Virus record (IMG/VR): IMGVR_UViG_3300006919_000496
Coordinates: 1-22,742 of that record
Source: a virus
DNA length: 22,742 nt
Strand: one strand, 5' to 3'
Of this stretch, positions 16,347 through 22,742 are shown piece by piece (position 1 is the first letter of the stretch; every line of letters starts with the position of its first letter). A model generated the notes under the pieces. It had not been told where the DNA came from. It ran no database searches and saw only the letters and a list, made by a program, of their open reading frames with translations. A program made the translations under genes and the position numbers.

Positions 16347-16762
16347 TTAAGATAGACGAAGCAGTGAGTTCTCGTCGAAACTGAACCTCAGTTTCTCCGT
16401 GATGTTGAGTGGCACGTAGGTTATAGTGGCCTGTATGGCTATGCCCTTGTCCGCCTCTGTGACCGTGATGTCCTGCGTTGAGATCCTGGGATCCGCGTTG
16501 AGATTCTGCGTGATGTCCTCCACAATGGCATCCTTGAGTGCCTCCGTGAACGGCTCGAAAAGGGCATCGTATATTATGGTTCCGAACTCGGGATTCTCCA
16601 CCGCTCGCCCTTGCGCACTGACAGCCTGTTGATCAGATCCTGTTTGGCCACCTCGAAGTCGTACAGTTTGAAGTTCTGACGGTCTGCGCGACTGCTGAAA
16701 CCCTTGAAGGTCACTGTCTTGTTGCTCAATCCGTTGTCTGATCCGTTGTCCCCGTATGCCAT
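16347..16762 (-). CDS. 25: Baseplate wedge protein gp25, disrupted by a one-base frameshift
   Basis: gp25 is a small sheath-initiator and wedge-core protein of contractile tails. The start at 16762 (MAYGDNG...) is set by AGGAGG at 16771-16776 eight bases upstream and by the TAATG overlap with the gp5 stop. This frame gives FKGFSSRADRQNFKLYDFEV and NRLSVRKGER for 54 codons, then reads WRIPSSEP and stops at 16574. The expected continuation VENPEFGTIIYDALFEP lies in the -1 frame from 16601 to the TAA at 16347. Adding one G near 16601-16603 restores GER-VENPEFGT and an unbroken protein of 138 aa, close to the 132 aa of T4 gp25. The R-K-G-x-R...P-E-F-G core is the family signature. The in-frame ATG at 16805 lies inside gp5 and gives an unrelated N-terminus, so I reject it. 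An assembly or sequencing error is the likeliest cause. Confidence 0.85.
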
Positions 16763-16968
16763 TAGTGTATCCTCCTGAACTCCACGTCGACCTTGCTGTA
16801 GTCAACCATGTAGTACCCCGTGTCGGTCATTGTGCTGGCCCATGGCACCTCCTGTGCCATAACACCCTGCCACGTGCCCGACGTGTGCTTGTATTTAAAC
16901 TCGTAGATGTTGATTCCCGATGGGGACTTACCAATCAATCTGATGTCTTCCTTCAATCTCACGTCACT
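16762..16968 (-). other. Peptidase S74-like intramolecular chaperone segment at the gp5 C-terminus
   Basis: The last 68 residues begin SDVRLKEDIRLIGKSPSGIN and continue with IYEFKY and WQGVMAQEV, then YYMVDYSKVDVEF. The SDxRLKxxI start and the GVMAQEV motif define the endosialidase-type chaperone (peptidase S74) family, which trimerises beta-helical fibres and in many proteins cuts itself off before the conserved Ser-Asp. This copy is short compared with the usual length of about 100 residues or more, so cleavage is uncertain. Confidence 0.8.
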
Positions 16969-19344
16969 GAATCCACTGAAGAAATTTCCTATGGCCTTGC
17001 CCACGGATGAGCCTGCTATTGATTTGAACACTGTGGACTGTCCTATCTTGATGCCCAGGTTGGTGAATGCGCCCACGGTTCCGCCACCCCTTACGATGTC
17101 CTGCGCACTGGCGCCACCCAGTCCCGCAAGGAAACCAGATGCGCGTCCTTTGAGTGCGGATATGGCAGTGGACTGTATAGATGATGTGACCTGTCCCGCC
17201 ACCACGTTCTTGAACACGTTGGTAGTGGCCTTGAGGTCACCCGCCGATGCGATGTTGGCGATGTTGATGTTGCCCGTGATTCCAGATATGTCTATGCCAC
17301 CGATGTTTTTGACGGTGCCCTGTCCTCTGGCCAAATCTCTGGCGGACAGATTACCTGTTGATAGTTTGTTCAGTGCGCTCTTGGCCGTGTTGGCCAGTGA
17401 TTGACTGCCCACGTCTGTGGCAAATCCCTTGAAGTCACCTGAGAACAACTTGGTTTTGTTACCTAAGGCGAACAGTTCTCCAGCCTGGTTCACGAACACG
17501 TTGTCCTTGAACAGTTCAGCCACGTCAGATCCTGTGACAGTGTCTATGACCTGGTCCGCCAGTTTCTTGGTCTGGTTGTTGAGCACATCCGACACGGAGT
17601 CAGACACTTCGAATCCCTTGAACTGGTTGCTGATGCTGGCCGCGGTGTCCCACTTGCCCCTGGCCCCGTTTAATATGTCATAGTCCTTGTCATAATTCTT
17701 GACAACTTCCGCCAGTATCTGTCTGGCCTTGACCGGGTCAGTGGATGTGCCCATCCCTTCCTTAAGTTCTCTCTCCATGTCTGCCTGTGCCTGTGCCTTT
17801 CTTGTGGGAGGATGCGGCGAAAGCCTGTTTCTCTGTTCCATGTACTCCACTGTGCCTGGGGTATTGGCCAGCCTATACCAGGCCTTCCTGTTGTCCGCAC
17901 CGCCTGTGGGCAGTGCGCCCTCCGAAGAAAATCCCCGGAACCGCGGCATTGGCTCGTGTGTAACGAACCTGTAAACTGTCGTGGAAGTCTGTGCGGTGAA
18001 AGGCCTCAGTGGCTCTATGCCCTTCTTGACCAACTCCACGTCGCCCTCCTGTCTCTCAGTCATACCCGCGGCGTCCGTGTCCAACCACTTAGGTCCCCAG
18101 GTGTCGCTGGCTCCTGTTGAGTTAAAGTGCACCTGTGCGCCCGCCAGGTGTATCTGTCCCGCCGCGCCGTGCAACTGCTGTCCGTCCGTGTATGAGGTCA
18201 ATCCGTCCCTGGCGTAGTCCCTTATGCTTCCTTTCTGTGAGCTGTTGAACATGCCCTTCTCTGCCAGGTTCAACATGTAGGTGCCCGCCGACTTGACAAT
18301 CTCGTTGGTGGCGCTCATCCTGATCTGGCCCGAGGCGTGCATGTTGATGTTGGCGTCCGAGTGCAGGTTGAAGTCACCCTGCGTCCTCATGTTGATTCCG
18401 CCAATGCCGGAGTACACGTCTATCCTGCCCTCGCGGTCCATCTCTATCCAGGCGTTTCCCGATCCGTTGGCTATGTACACCACACCTTCCGTGTCGTGCA
18501 TCAGCAGTTGGTGTCCTGAAGCGGTCCTCAATCTGGTAAGTTGATTTGTGCCGTCCGCGGCACCGTCGTCCATCACGAACGTGTGACCTGACAGCCTGTC
18601 CACTATAGCCGTTGCCTCGGCGTCGTCTGTGCTGACCTTCTGTGGGGTTGAACCAGGATTCAACCTACCAGGGGTGCTCATGCCGAAAACTTGGCTGGGC
18701 GCTTCCCTTTGCGCTGAGGACGTGGTGTTTCCCCTGACATCATCCGCACTCAGACCTTGTCTGAGCAAGGTGTCCGCCAATGGGTGTATCGGCTTGTTTT
18801 TGTTTTTATAATTGATCTCGTCTACTCCGGAAAACCTGTTGACCTCACCCGCGGGGAGGTTGCTAGAACCATAATCCTCTGTGGGGTCTTGGTTAAGATC
18901 GTCTTTGACTTTGTTTGAAGACGCTATGCCCGGTGTCATGTGGTTTGTCAGTGGTTCCTGAACACAACCTATCCAGAATGCCTGTTCCATCTTGCCCTCT
19001 GCCAGTATCACTAGTACCCTGGTCTCTAGGTCAGGTGGCACCGCCCAGAAGCCGTAAGAGAACTGTGAGTCCGTGTGCTTGGTCCCTGGCTTGACGTGCC
19101 TCAATCCCTTGTTGCCATAGAACGGTGACAGGTAGTCGCAGTCGATGAGACCATCGAACTCGGACTTGTACGTGCCCCTCAGTGACGGGATCAGCACCTT
19201 GAGCCTACCGGCGCGCAGTGGATCCTTGTTGCCCTTCACTATGCCCACGTAGGGTCCGGGGAATATGTTACCCCAGTCCTGATTGATCTTGGGTGACCTG
19301 GGTGTTGAAGCATCTCCTTTGAGGTAATCGTGCAGTCCCGCCAT
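16762..19344 (-). CDS. 5: Baseplate hub/central spike protein gp5 without visible lysozyme domain
   Basis: 860 aa. In T4, gp5 forms the trimeric membrane-piercing spike under the tail tube. Residues about 27-133 (FPGPYVGIVKGNKDPLRAGR, VLIPSLRG, FWAVPPDLETRVLVILAEG, WIGCVQEP) form the OB-fold typical of gp5/VgrG spikes. A linker of about 120 residues follows. Residues about 275-360 (GNAWIEMDREGRIDVYSG, INMRTQGDFNLHSDANINMH) are the repetitive strands of the spike beta-helix. An Ala/Gly-rich half contains two related stretches (RDLARGQGTV and QDIVRGGGTV). The end is a peptidase S74-like segment. T4 gp5 has a lysozyme domain between OB fold and helix; here the space is too short and I see no Glu-Asp-Thr catalytic pattern. 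The start overlaps the upstream stop (TAATG) and has AGGAAGGA as ribosome site. Confidence 0.88.
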   Translation of the reverse strand: MAGLHDYLKGDASTPRSPKINQDWGNIFPGPYVGIVKGNKDPLRAGRLKVLIPSLRGTYKSEFDGLIDCDYLSPFYGNKGLRHVKPGTKHTDSQFSYGFWAVPPDLETRVLVILAEGKMEQAFWIGCVQEPLTNHMTPGIASSNKVKDDLNQDPTEDYGSSNLPAGEVNRFSGVDEINYKNKNKPIHPLADTLLRQGLSADDVRGNTTSSAQREAPSQVFGMSTPGRLNPGSTPQKVSTDDAEATAIVDRLSGHTFVMDDGAADGTNQLTRLRTASGHQLLMHDTEGVVYIANGSGNAWIEMDREGRIDVYSGIGGINMRTQGDFNLHSDANINMHASGQIRMSATNEIVKSAGTYMLNLAEKGMFNSSQKGSIRDYARDGLTSYTDGQQLHGAAGQIHLAGAQVHFNSTGASDTWGPKWLDTDAAGMTERQEGDVELVKKGIEPLRPFTAQTSTTVYRFVTHEPMPRFRGFSSEGALPTGGADNRKAWYRLANTPGTVEYMEQRNRLSPHPPTRKAQAQADMERELKEGMGTSTDPVKARQILAEVVKNYDKDYDILNGARGKWDTAASISNQFKGFEVSDSVSDVLNNQTKKLADQVIDTVTGSDVAELFKDNVFVNQAGELFALGNKTKLFSGDFKGFATDVGSQSLANTAKSALNKLSTGNLSARDLARGQGTVKNIGGIDISGITGNINIANIASAGDLKATTNVFKNVVAGQVTSSIQSTAISALKGRASGFLAGLGGASAQDIVRGGGTVGAFTNLGIKIGQSTVFKSIAGSSVGKAIGNFFSGFSDVRLKEDIRLIGKSPSGINIYEFKYKHTSGTWQGVMAQEVPWASTMTDTGYYMVDYSKVDVEFRRIH
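16771..16776 (-). promoter_or_regulatory. Strong ribosome binding site of gp25
   Basis: AGGAGG on the minus strand lies inside the end of gp5, eight bases before the ATG at 16762. It is the best Shine-Dalgarno match in the window and fixes the gp25 start. Confidence 0.75.
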
Positions 19345-21527
19345 TAGTTCCTTCCTATGTTAAATTTTGCTTTTAATAGTTTTATCTTGCCTTCGAGATA
19401 TGATGAAAATTTTTCTTTGATCAACGACACCTCATTGACGTACTCCGCCTTGGGCACCAGTTTGTCAAACGTGTCCACGTGTGGGTTTGGCCTCACGAAA
19501 GTGGCGGCCTGCGGTGCGTAAGGCTTGTCGCCTTGGTTGTTGAATCTGACCAACTGTAGTTCCTGTATGAACTTACCGTCCTCGAACATGTTGTCCACCT
19601 GCACGACACGGTAAAGTCCGGAGAACGCTATCTGCTCGTCCTTGGCCAGCTCGTACACTCCGGTCTTGTCGTTGATGTCTGTTGGTGATCTGAAATTGAG
19701 TTTGATTATGGGATCACCGAATCCCATGTTGAAGTTGCCGTATATCTCGTTCCAAACATCACGGTTCCCCTGTGAGAACGCCAGTTTCTTGCGATTGCTC
19801 TCCAGCACGTTTCCACGCCTAGCGGTCGTTGGTATGAACTGAGACTGTCCCAGGTATGCGGGATCTCCCAGTATGCTCATCCTCACGAACACCATGTCCG
19901 CGGTTGGGTTGGATAAAGCGTCCAATCTTTGATCCAGTTCCGTGGCGTTGCCCTTGTTGATACCACTGGTCACTGATGTGGTTGTCCCCACTTCAGACTG
20001 GTGTATGAATGATGGATCCCTGAATGCGTCCTTGGTCGCGGGATCGTCCACTTCCACGTCAGGCTCATTCTCTCCCAGCGTCTTGGAGAACCTGTCCGAT
20101 GCACTCTTGCCCTGTATGTCCTTGAGTCGTGTCTGGAAGTAGGCCACCCTGTAGTTGATGTTGAGGTCCAGTATGTCCAGGTTGTCGCCGGTGAAGATGT
20201 AGTTGTAGGTCTTCTTGACGAACTGCTCGAAGTTGGTGCCTGTGCTGGATCCTGGATCGGCGAGAGCGTAGGCGTGTATCTTGTAGGGCACGATGTTGTA
20301 TATAATCTTCCTAGGGTGTTTGCCCCTGATCCTGTCGAATCTGGACGAGTCTGGTATCACGCTGGATTCTATGAAGAAATAGTTGAAGTACATGTCCTCG
20401 GGTTTGATGTTCTTGCCTGATTTCTTGATCTTGTTGTCGAACTCCTCCAGTGAGCGTTGCCTTTGGAACCGAGGAAGTGATTTCATCAGTTCCGTCATTA
20501 TGGTCAGCAGGCTGTCGTTCTGTTTGACCTGACCGGCCTTCTTGAGTATGGCGTTCTCCCTGGCGTCACTCTGTCCACCCACACCTATGTCACCCATGCC
20601 CAGTCCCTGTGCGGTGGCCTGCTCCTGAGCGAATTCTGGGTCAACGATGATCTCGTATGTGTCCGGTATCTCCACCAAGGACTGCTTGGATTCGTCCTCC
20701 GTCTGCCTGTTCATTATGGCGGCCAGGCTGTCCATGGTGTCCTGGATGCTGTTGCCCTGCTTGATCACACCCGAAGTCCTCAGGTATATGTGGTGGTTCA
20801 CAAAGCCGTGCTCGTTCATGGGCACTGCCTTGACCGAATAGGTGGTGCCACCCTTGTTGACGTCCAGTTCCATGTTGACCAGTTTTATCGGTATCTTCCT
20901 CTTCAGCATCTGTTGGTCCGCTTCCGGTATCGGCTTGCCGAACTCATCAAATCCCCTGAATTCCATTGTGAGCATGTAGGGTGCGCTGATGTGGTCCAGG
21001 TAGTTGCAGTTGGCGGCGGCGCCGCGTATCTTGTCCAGTAGGCTGATGCCCATAGGCTCCACTATGTCCATCTCTATGGTTGTGACTGATGTCAGCCTAC
21101 GCTGTGCGTTGAGGCTGGGCACGTTCAACATCCTTACCTTGGAGAAGTACAGGTCCCTGCCCCTGCGCAGGTTCTCCCGTGCGTCTCGCAAAGATTCGGT
21201 GGCCCTGTCTGACTTCAGTATCGCCTTGTTCTCCGCGGATAGGTTATCCGTGGGGTTGGGATTGCCTATGCCCGAGCTCCTGACGATGATGTCGTGCTCG
21301 GTGCCTTTCAGCAGTGTCTGTGGATCCTCCAGTTCCGCCTGCGTGAGCGCACTCAGTGTGAATATAACATTGTAACTGGCGTACTTGAACAGGGGGTTTG
21401 GCACGTTGTTGGGATAGTCCTCCACGCTGGGTTTCTTAGTCGTCTTCTTGCTGGCGAAGGTGTCGTCGTAGTCGTAGGCGGGACTGTAGGTCACGTGTGG
21501 ATTGTTGCTATAGACTTTGTTGGCCAT
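19344..21527 (-). CDS. Structural protein of the baseplate, possibly hub-related (gp27-like role)
   Basis: 727 aa, no confident family assignment. It sits between gp53 and gp5 and is co-translated with both: ATG follows the gp53 stop by one base (TAACATG) and its stop overlaps gp5 (TAATG). Visible features: a strand-rich start (FKYASYNVIFTLSALTQAEL), a charged helix at about 110-128 (ESLRDARENLRRGRDLYF), MDIVEPMGISLLDKIRGAAA, YMLTMEFRGFDEFGKPIPEA, and FSGLYRVVQVDNMFEDGKFI near residue 655. The last 30 residues are Lys-rich. No signal peptide, membrane span or enzyme motif. Adjacent position and size would suit a partner that receives gp5, the role of gp27 in T4 (391 aa), but that is inference. 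Large unassigned virion proteins at this place are common in marine T4-like phages. Confidence 0.75.
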   Translation of the reverse strand: MANKVYSNNPHVTYSPAYDYDDTFASKKTTKKPSVEDYPNNVPNPLFKYASYNVIFTLSALTQAELEDPQTLLKGTEHDIIVRSSGIGNPNPTDNLSAENKAILKSDRATESLRDARENLRRGRDLYFSKVRMLNVPSLNAQRRLTSVTTIEMDIVEPMGISLLDKIRGAAANCNYLDHISAPYMLTMEFRGFDEFGKPIPEADQQMLKRKIPIKLVNMELDVNKGGTTYSVKAVPMNEHGFVNHHIYLRTSGVIKQGNSIQDTMDSLAAIMNRQTEDESKQSLVEIPDTYEIIVDPEFAQEQATAQGLGMGDIGVGGQSDARENAILKKAGQVKQNDSLLTIMTELMKSLPRFQRQRSLEEFDNKIKKSGKNIKPEDMYFNYFFIESSVIPDSSRFDRIRGKHPRKIIYNIVPYKIHAYALADPGSSTGTNFEQFVKKTYNYIFTGDNLDILDLNINYRVAYFQTRLKDIQGKSASDRFSKTLGENEPDVEVDDPATKDAFRDPSFIHQSEVGTTTSVTSGINKGNATELDQRLDALSNPTADMVFVRMSILGDPAYLGQSQFIPTTARRGNVLESNRKKLAFSQGNRDVWNEIYGNFNMGFGDPIIKLNFRSPTDINDKTGVYELAKDEQIAFSGLYRVVQVDNMFEDGKFIQELQLVRFNNQGDKPYAPQAATFVRPNPHVDTFDKLVPKAEYVNEVSLIKEKFSSYLEGKIKLLKAKFNIGRN

Positions 21528-21528
21528 G

Positions 21529-21828
21529 TTACAATCCTAGGTCTCTAAGCACGTTCTCCTTCTTGGGCAACTGGACAGTAACCCCTGGACGGAAATCGTA
21601 TATAGGATCCTCTATCTGATCTGGGTTACGCTGTGCGAACACCCACCACAGCCTTGGCGTGCCGTAGAGGTCATAGGCCAACAGATCAGGCCTGTAGGCG
21701 TATGTTCGTTCTATTGTGTATGATTGGTCGTCGTCCTCAGCCGTGATGGTCCTGGGATTGAGCACGTCCAGGTACTCAGACTGCTCCTGTGTTTCAAAGT
21801 AAGGTGAGGTGTTGGAATATTTTGCCAT
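21529..21828 (-). CDS. 53: Baseplate wedge protein gp53
   Basis: 99 aa, about half the length of T4 gp53 (196 aa). gp53 links neighbouring wedges around the hub in the T4 baseplate. The conserved core is in the C-terminal half: AYRPDLLAYDLYGTPRLWWV, then FAQRNPDQIEDPIYDFRPG and VTVQLPKKENV. This 'platform: small beta unit with Y-G-x-x-R-L-W-W and P-x-x-D-F-R-P-G' pattern is the gp53 family signature and resembles LysM-like folds in other tail proteins. The start overlaps the upstream stop as TAATG, with a purine-rich GAGGTAGGG before it. Confidence 0.8.
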   Translation of the reverse strand: MAKYSNTSPYFETQEQSEYLDVLNPRTITAEDDDQSYTIERTYAYRPDLLAYDLYGTPRLWWVFAQRNPDQIEDPIYDFRPGVTVQLPKKENVLRDLGL

Positions 21829-22673
21829 TAGATGAACCCTACCTCGTTGGTGCCCTTGCCGTTGAGTTCACCCCTGACGAATTTCTTCATTGAGAAGTTC
21901 TTCACAGATTCCCTGCTGTAGATCGGAGTAACCAGTACCGATATGTTGGACAGCGTGGGCGCCCAGGTCTGGTCTATGCTGTTGGGGTCAAAGTTGATCT
22001 GGTTCCTCACAGGACTTGGCCTGAACTTTCCGGTATCCTGGTACACAGAATCCTGTTTGGTTGATATGTAGTCGATGCCGGGTCGCAGTTCCACGTTGAA
22101 GGTGTTGATCACAACCGGAACCTTCTGGAACATGTGATCCCCGTAACCTGATAGGTGCAGTATTGGCGGAGGATTACCTTTTAATCCATTGAGCCCTTCG
22201 TCTGAGCCAAAGAACATCTTGGTCGCTGTCCTCAGGAAGTTTACCGTGGCCACCCAGTGCGCCGCGTCCTGTTGGTTCTGTACTGGGAACTCACCTATGA
22301 TGTTCATTGAGTCCACCTGCGAGGCACTGTAGGCCTGGTGTGGATAGTTGCTGTGCGTCATTGACATGGCGTCATAGTTGGCCGAATGCTGGATCACCAC
22401 AGCCGGAGTCAGTGGCCAGAATATACCTTCTGCATCCTTCAATGGTGCCAGTATCGGATTGTTGGTGAAGTCAAAGAACTGTCTCAGCGGCCCGTCCGGT
22501 ACCTGTAGCCTCACGCGCCAATCACGCTTGTCGTTCCTGCCTGACCACTTGGCCCTGGCGTTGACTATTCTCGAATCTGTGGAGATTCCTGCACCGAGTA
22601 ATCTTCCCAGGGTACGGTTGAATATGCCCTGTCCGACATCTTTTATCACGTTACCAATCGTGCGTTCAGCCAT
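21828..22673 (-). CDS. 48: Baseplate tail-tube cap protein, gp48-like
   Basis: 281 aa. In T4, gp48 and gp54 form the cap that joins the hub to the first ring of the tail tube (gp48 is 364 aa). Visible stretches: WRVRLQVPDGPLRQFF (about 52-67), FWPLTPAVVIQHSANYDAMS, AHWVATVNFLRTATKMFFGS, GNPPPILHLSGYG and VPVVINTFNVELRPGIDYI. The pattern of an N-terminal tube-like beta domain, a helix and a GNPPP loop is what I know from proteins annotated gp48 next to gp53 in marine T4-like phages. gp54 is the alternative. The ATG at 22673 has no clear Shine-Dalgarno; GGAAAG lies about 14 bases upstream. It is the first gene after the late promoter at 22720-22727. Confidence 0.65.
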   Translation of the reverse strand: MAERTIGNVIKDVGQGIFNRTLGRLLGAGISTDSRIVNARAKWSGRNDKRDWRVRLQVPDGPLRQFFDFTNNPILAPLKDAEGIFWPLTPAVVIQHSANYDAMSMTHSNYPHQAYSASQVDSMNIIGEFPVQNQQDAAHWVATVNFLRTATKMFFGSDEGLNGLKGNPPPILHLSGYGDHMFQKVPVVINTFNVELRPGIDYISTKQDSVYQDTGKFRPSPVRNQINFDPNSIDQTWAPTLSNISVLVTPIYSRESVKNFSMKKFVRGELNGKGTNEVGFI

Positions 22674-22719
22674 GTGTTATAGGTTGCTTTCCATAGTAAA
22701 ATTCTGTATACTTAGACTA

Positions 22720-22727
22720 TATTTATA
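22720..22727 (-). promoter_or_regulatory. T4-type late promoter TATAAATA
   Basis: The minus strand carries a perfect TATAAATA, the sigma-gp55 recognised late promoter element of T4-like phages. It lies about 47 bases before the ATG of the first gene, so the leader would be about 40 bases. All genes to the left could be transcribed from it. No -35 element is needed for this class. Confidence 0.75.
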
Positions 22728-22742
22728 GGCACAATTTTAGGC

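Noticed and set aside
16590-16615. Programmed -1 frameshift in gp25
   Set aside because: No slippery heptamer or obvious downstream hairpin is present at the break, and I know of no recoding in gp25; a missing base is simpler. Not fully excluded.
16602-16805. Upstream ATG at 16805 as the start of gp25
   Set aside because: It lies inside gp5 and yields an Arg/Gln-rich N-terminus unlike gp25, while the true N-terminus is visible in the neighbouring frame after a good ribosome site.
16907-17404. Plus-strand open frame of 165 codons opposite gp5
   Set aside because: It mirrors the Ala/Gly-rich part of gp5 and no independent coding signal is seen.
22677-22694. Six-codon reading frame (MESNL, stop) in the leader of the first gene
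   Set aside because: No Shine-Dalgarno sequence precedes it and a frame of this length arises easily by chance.
1-22742. tRNA genes, CRISPR arrays, insertion sequences, integrase sites
   Set aside because: I saw no cloverleaf-like sequence, regularly spaced identical repeats, transposase motifs or terminal inverted repeats; the repeats present are protein-level modules.

Overview
All recognisable genes in this window lie on the minus strand. They form a compact late structural operon from the baseplate of a T4-like contractile-tailed phage. Gene content, gene order and protein architecture (a tail-tube-cap protein, a short gp53, a large unassigned structural protein, a gp5 without a visible lysozyme domain, gp25, a long gp6, then one giant protein) resemble T4-like phages of marine bacteria such as cyanophages and pelagiphages more than enteric T4. 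The host cannot be read from the sequence. Base composition is moderate, roughly half G+C by eye.

Layout in the direction of transcription (from high to low coordinates): a perfect T4-type late promoter octamer TATAAATA (22720-22727); a gp48-like tail-tube-cap protein (21828-22673); gp53 baseplate wedge (21529-21828); a 727-residue structural protein, possibly hub-related (19344-21527); gp5-like hub/spike with an OB fold, beta-helix and a peptidase S74-type C-terminus (16762-19344); gp25 wedge protein, interrupted by a one-base frameshift (16347-16762); a 42-base gap with a second late-promoter-like octamer CATAAATA; gp6 wedge protein, 1160 aa (12822-16304); and an uninterrupted reading frame of 4274 codons from 12822 to the left edge, without a stop inside the window. 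Four of the junctions are TAATG stop/start overlaps and a fifth has a single-base spacer, so translation is probably coupled.

The giant protein fills more than half of the window and is the most interesting object. It starts at the position where gp7 is expected and contains a segment resembling a local part of T4 gp7. Around this are modules foreign to T4 gp7: a cupredoxin-like domain with a possible His-Cys-His-Met copper site, two short carbohydrate-binding-like modules, a seven-repeat FG-GAP (integrin-alpha-like) beta-propeller, paired GGSGY-type repeats and a C-terminal array of DGST-containing beta modules. I infer a wedge protein that has taken on host-surface-binding or peripheral-fibre roles.

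The proteins together would build the baseplate: gp5 and perhaps the 727-aa protein at the hub, gp48 linking hub to tube, gp53, gp25, gp6 and the giant protein in the wedges. There are no tRNA genes, CRISPR arrays, insertion sequences or recognisable plus-strand genes, and no gene-free stretch longer than about 70 bases.
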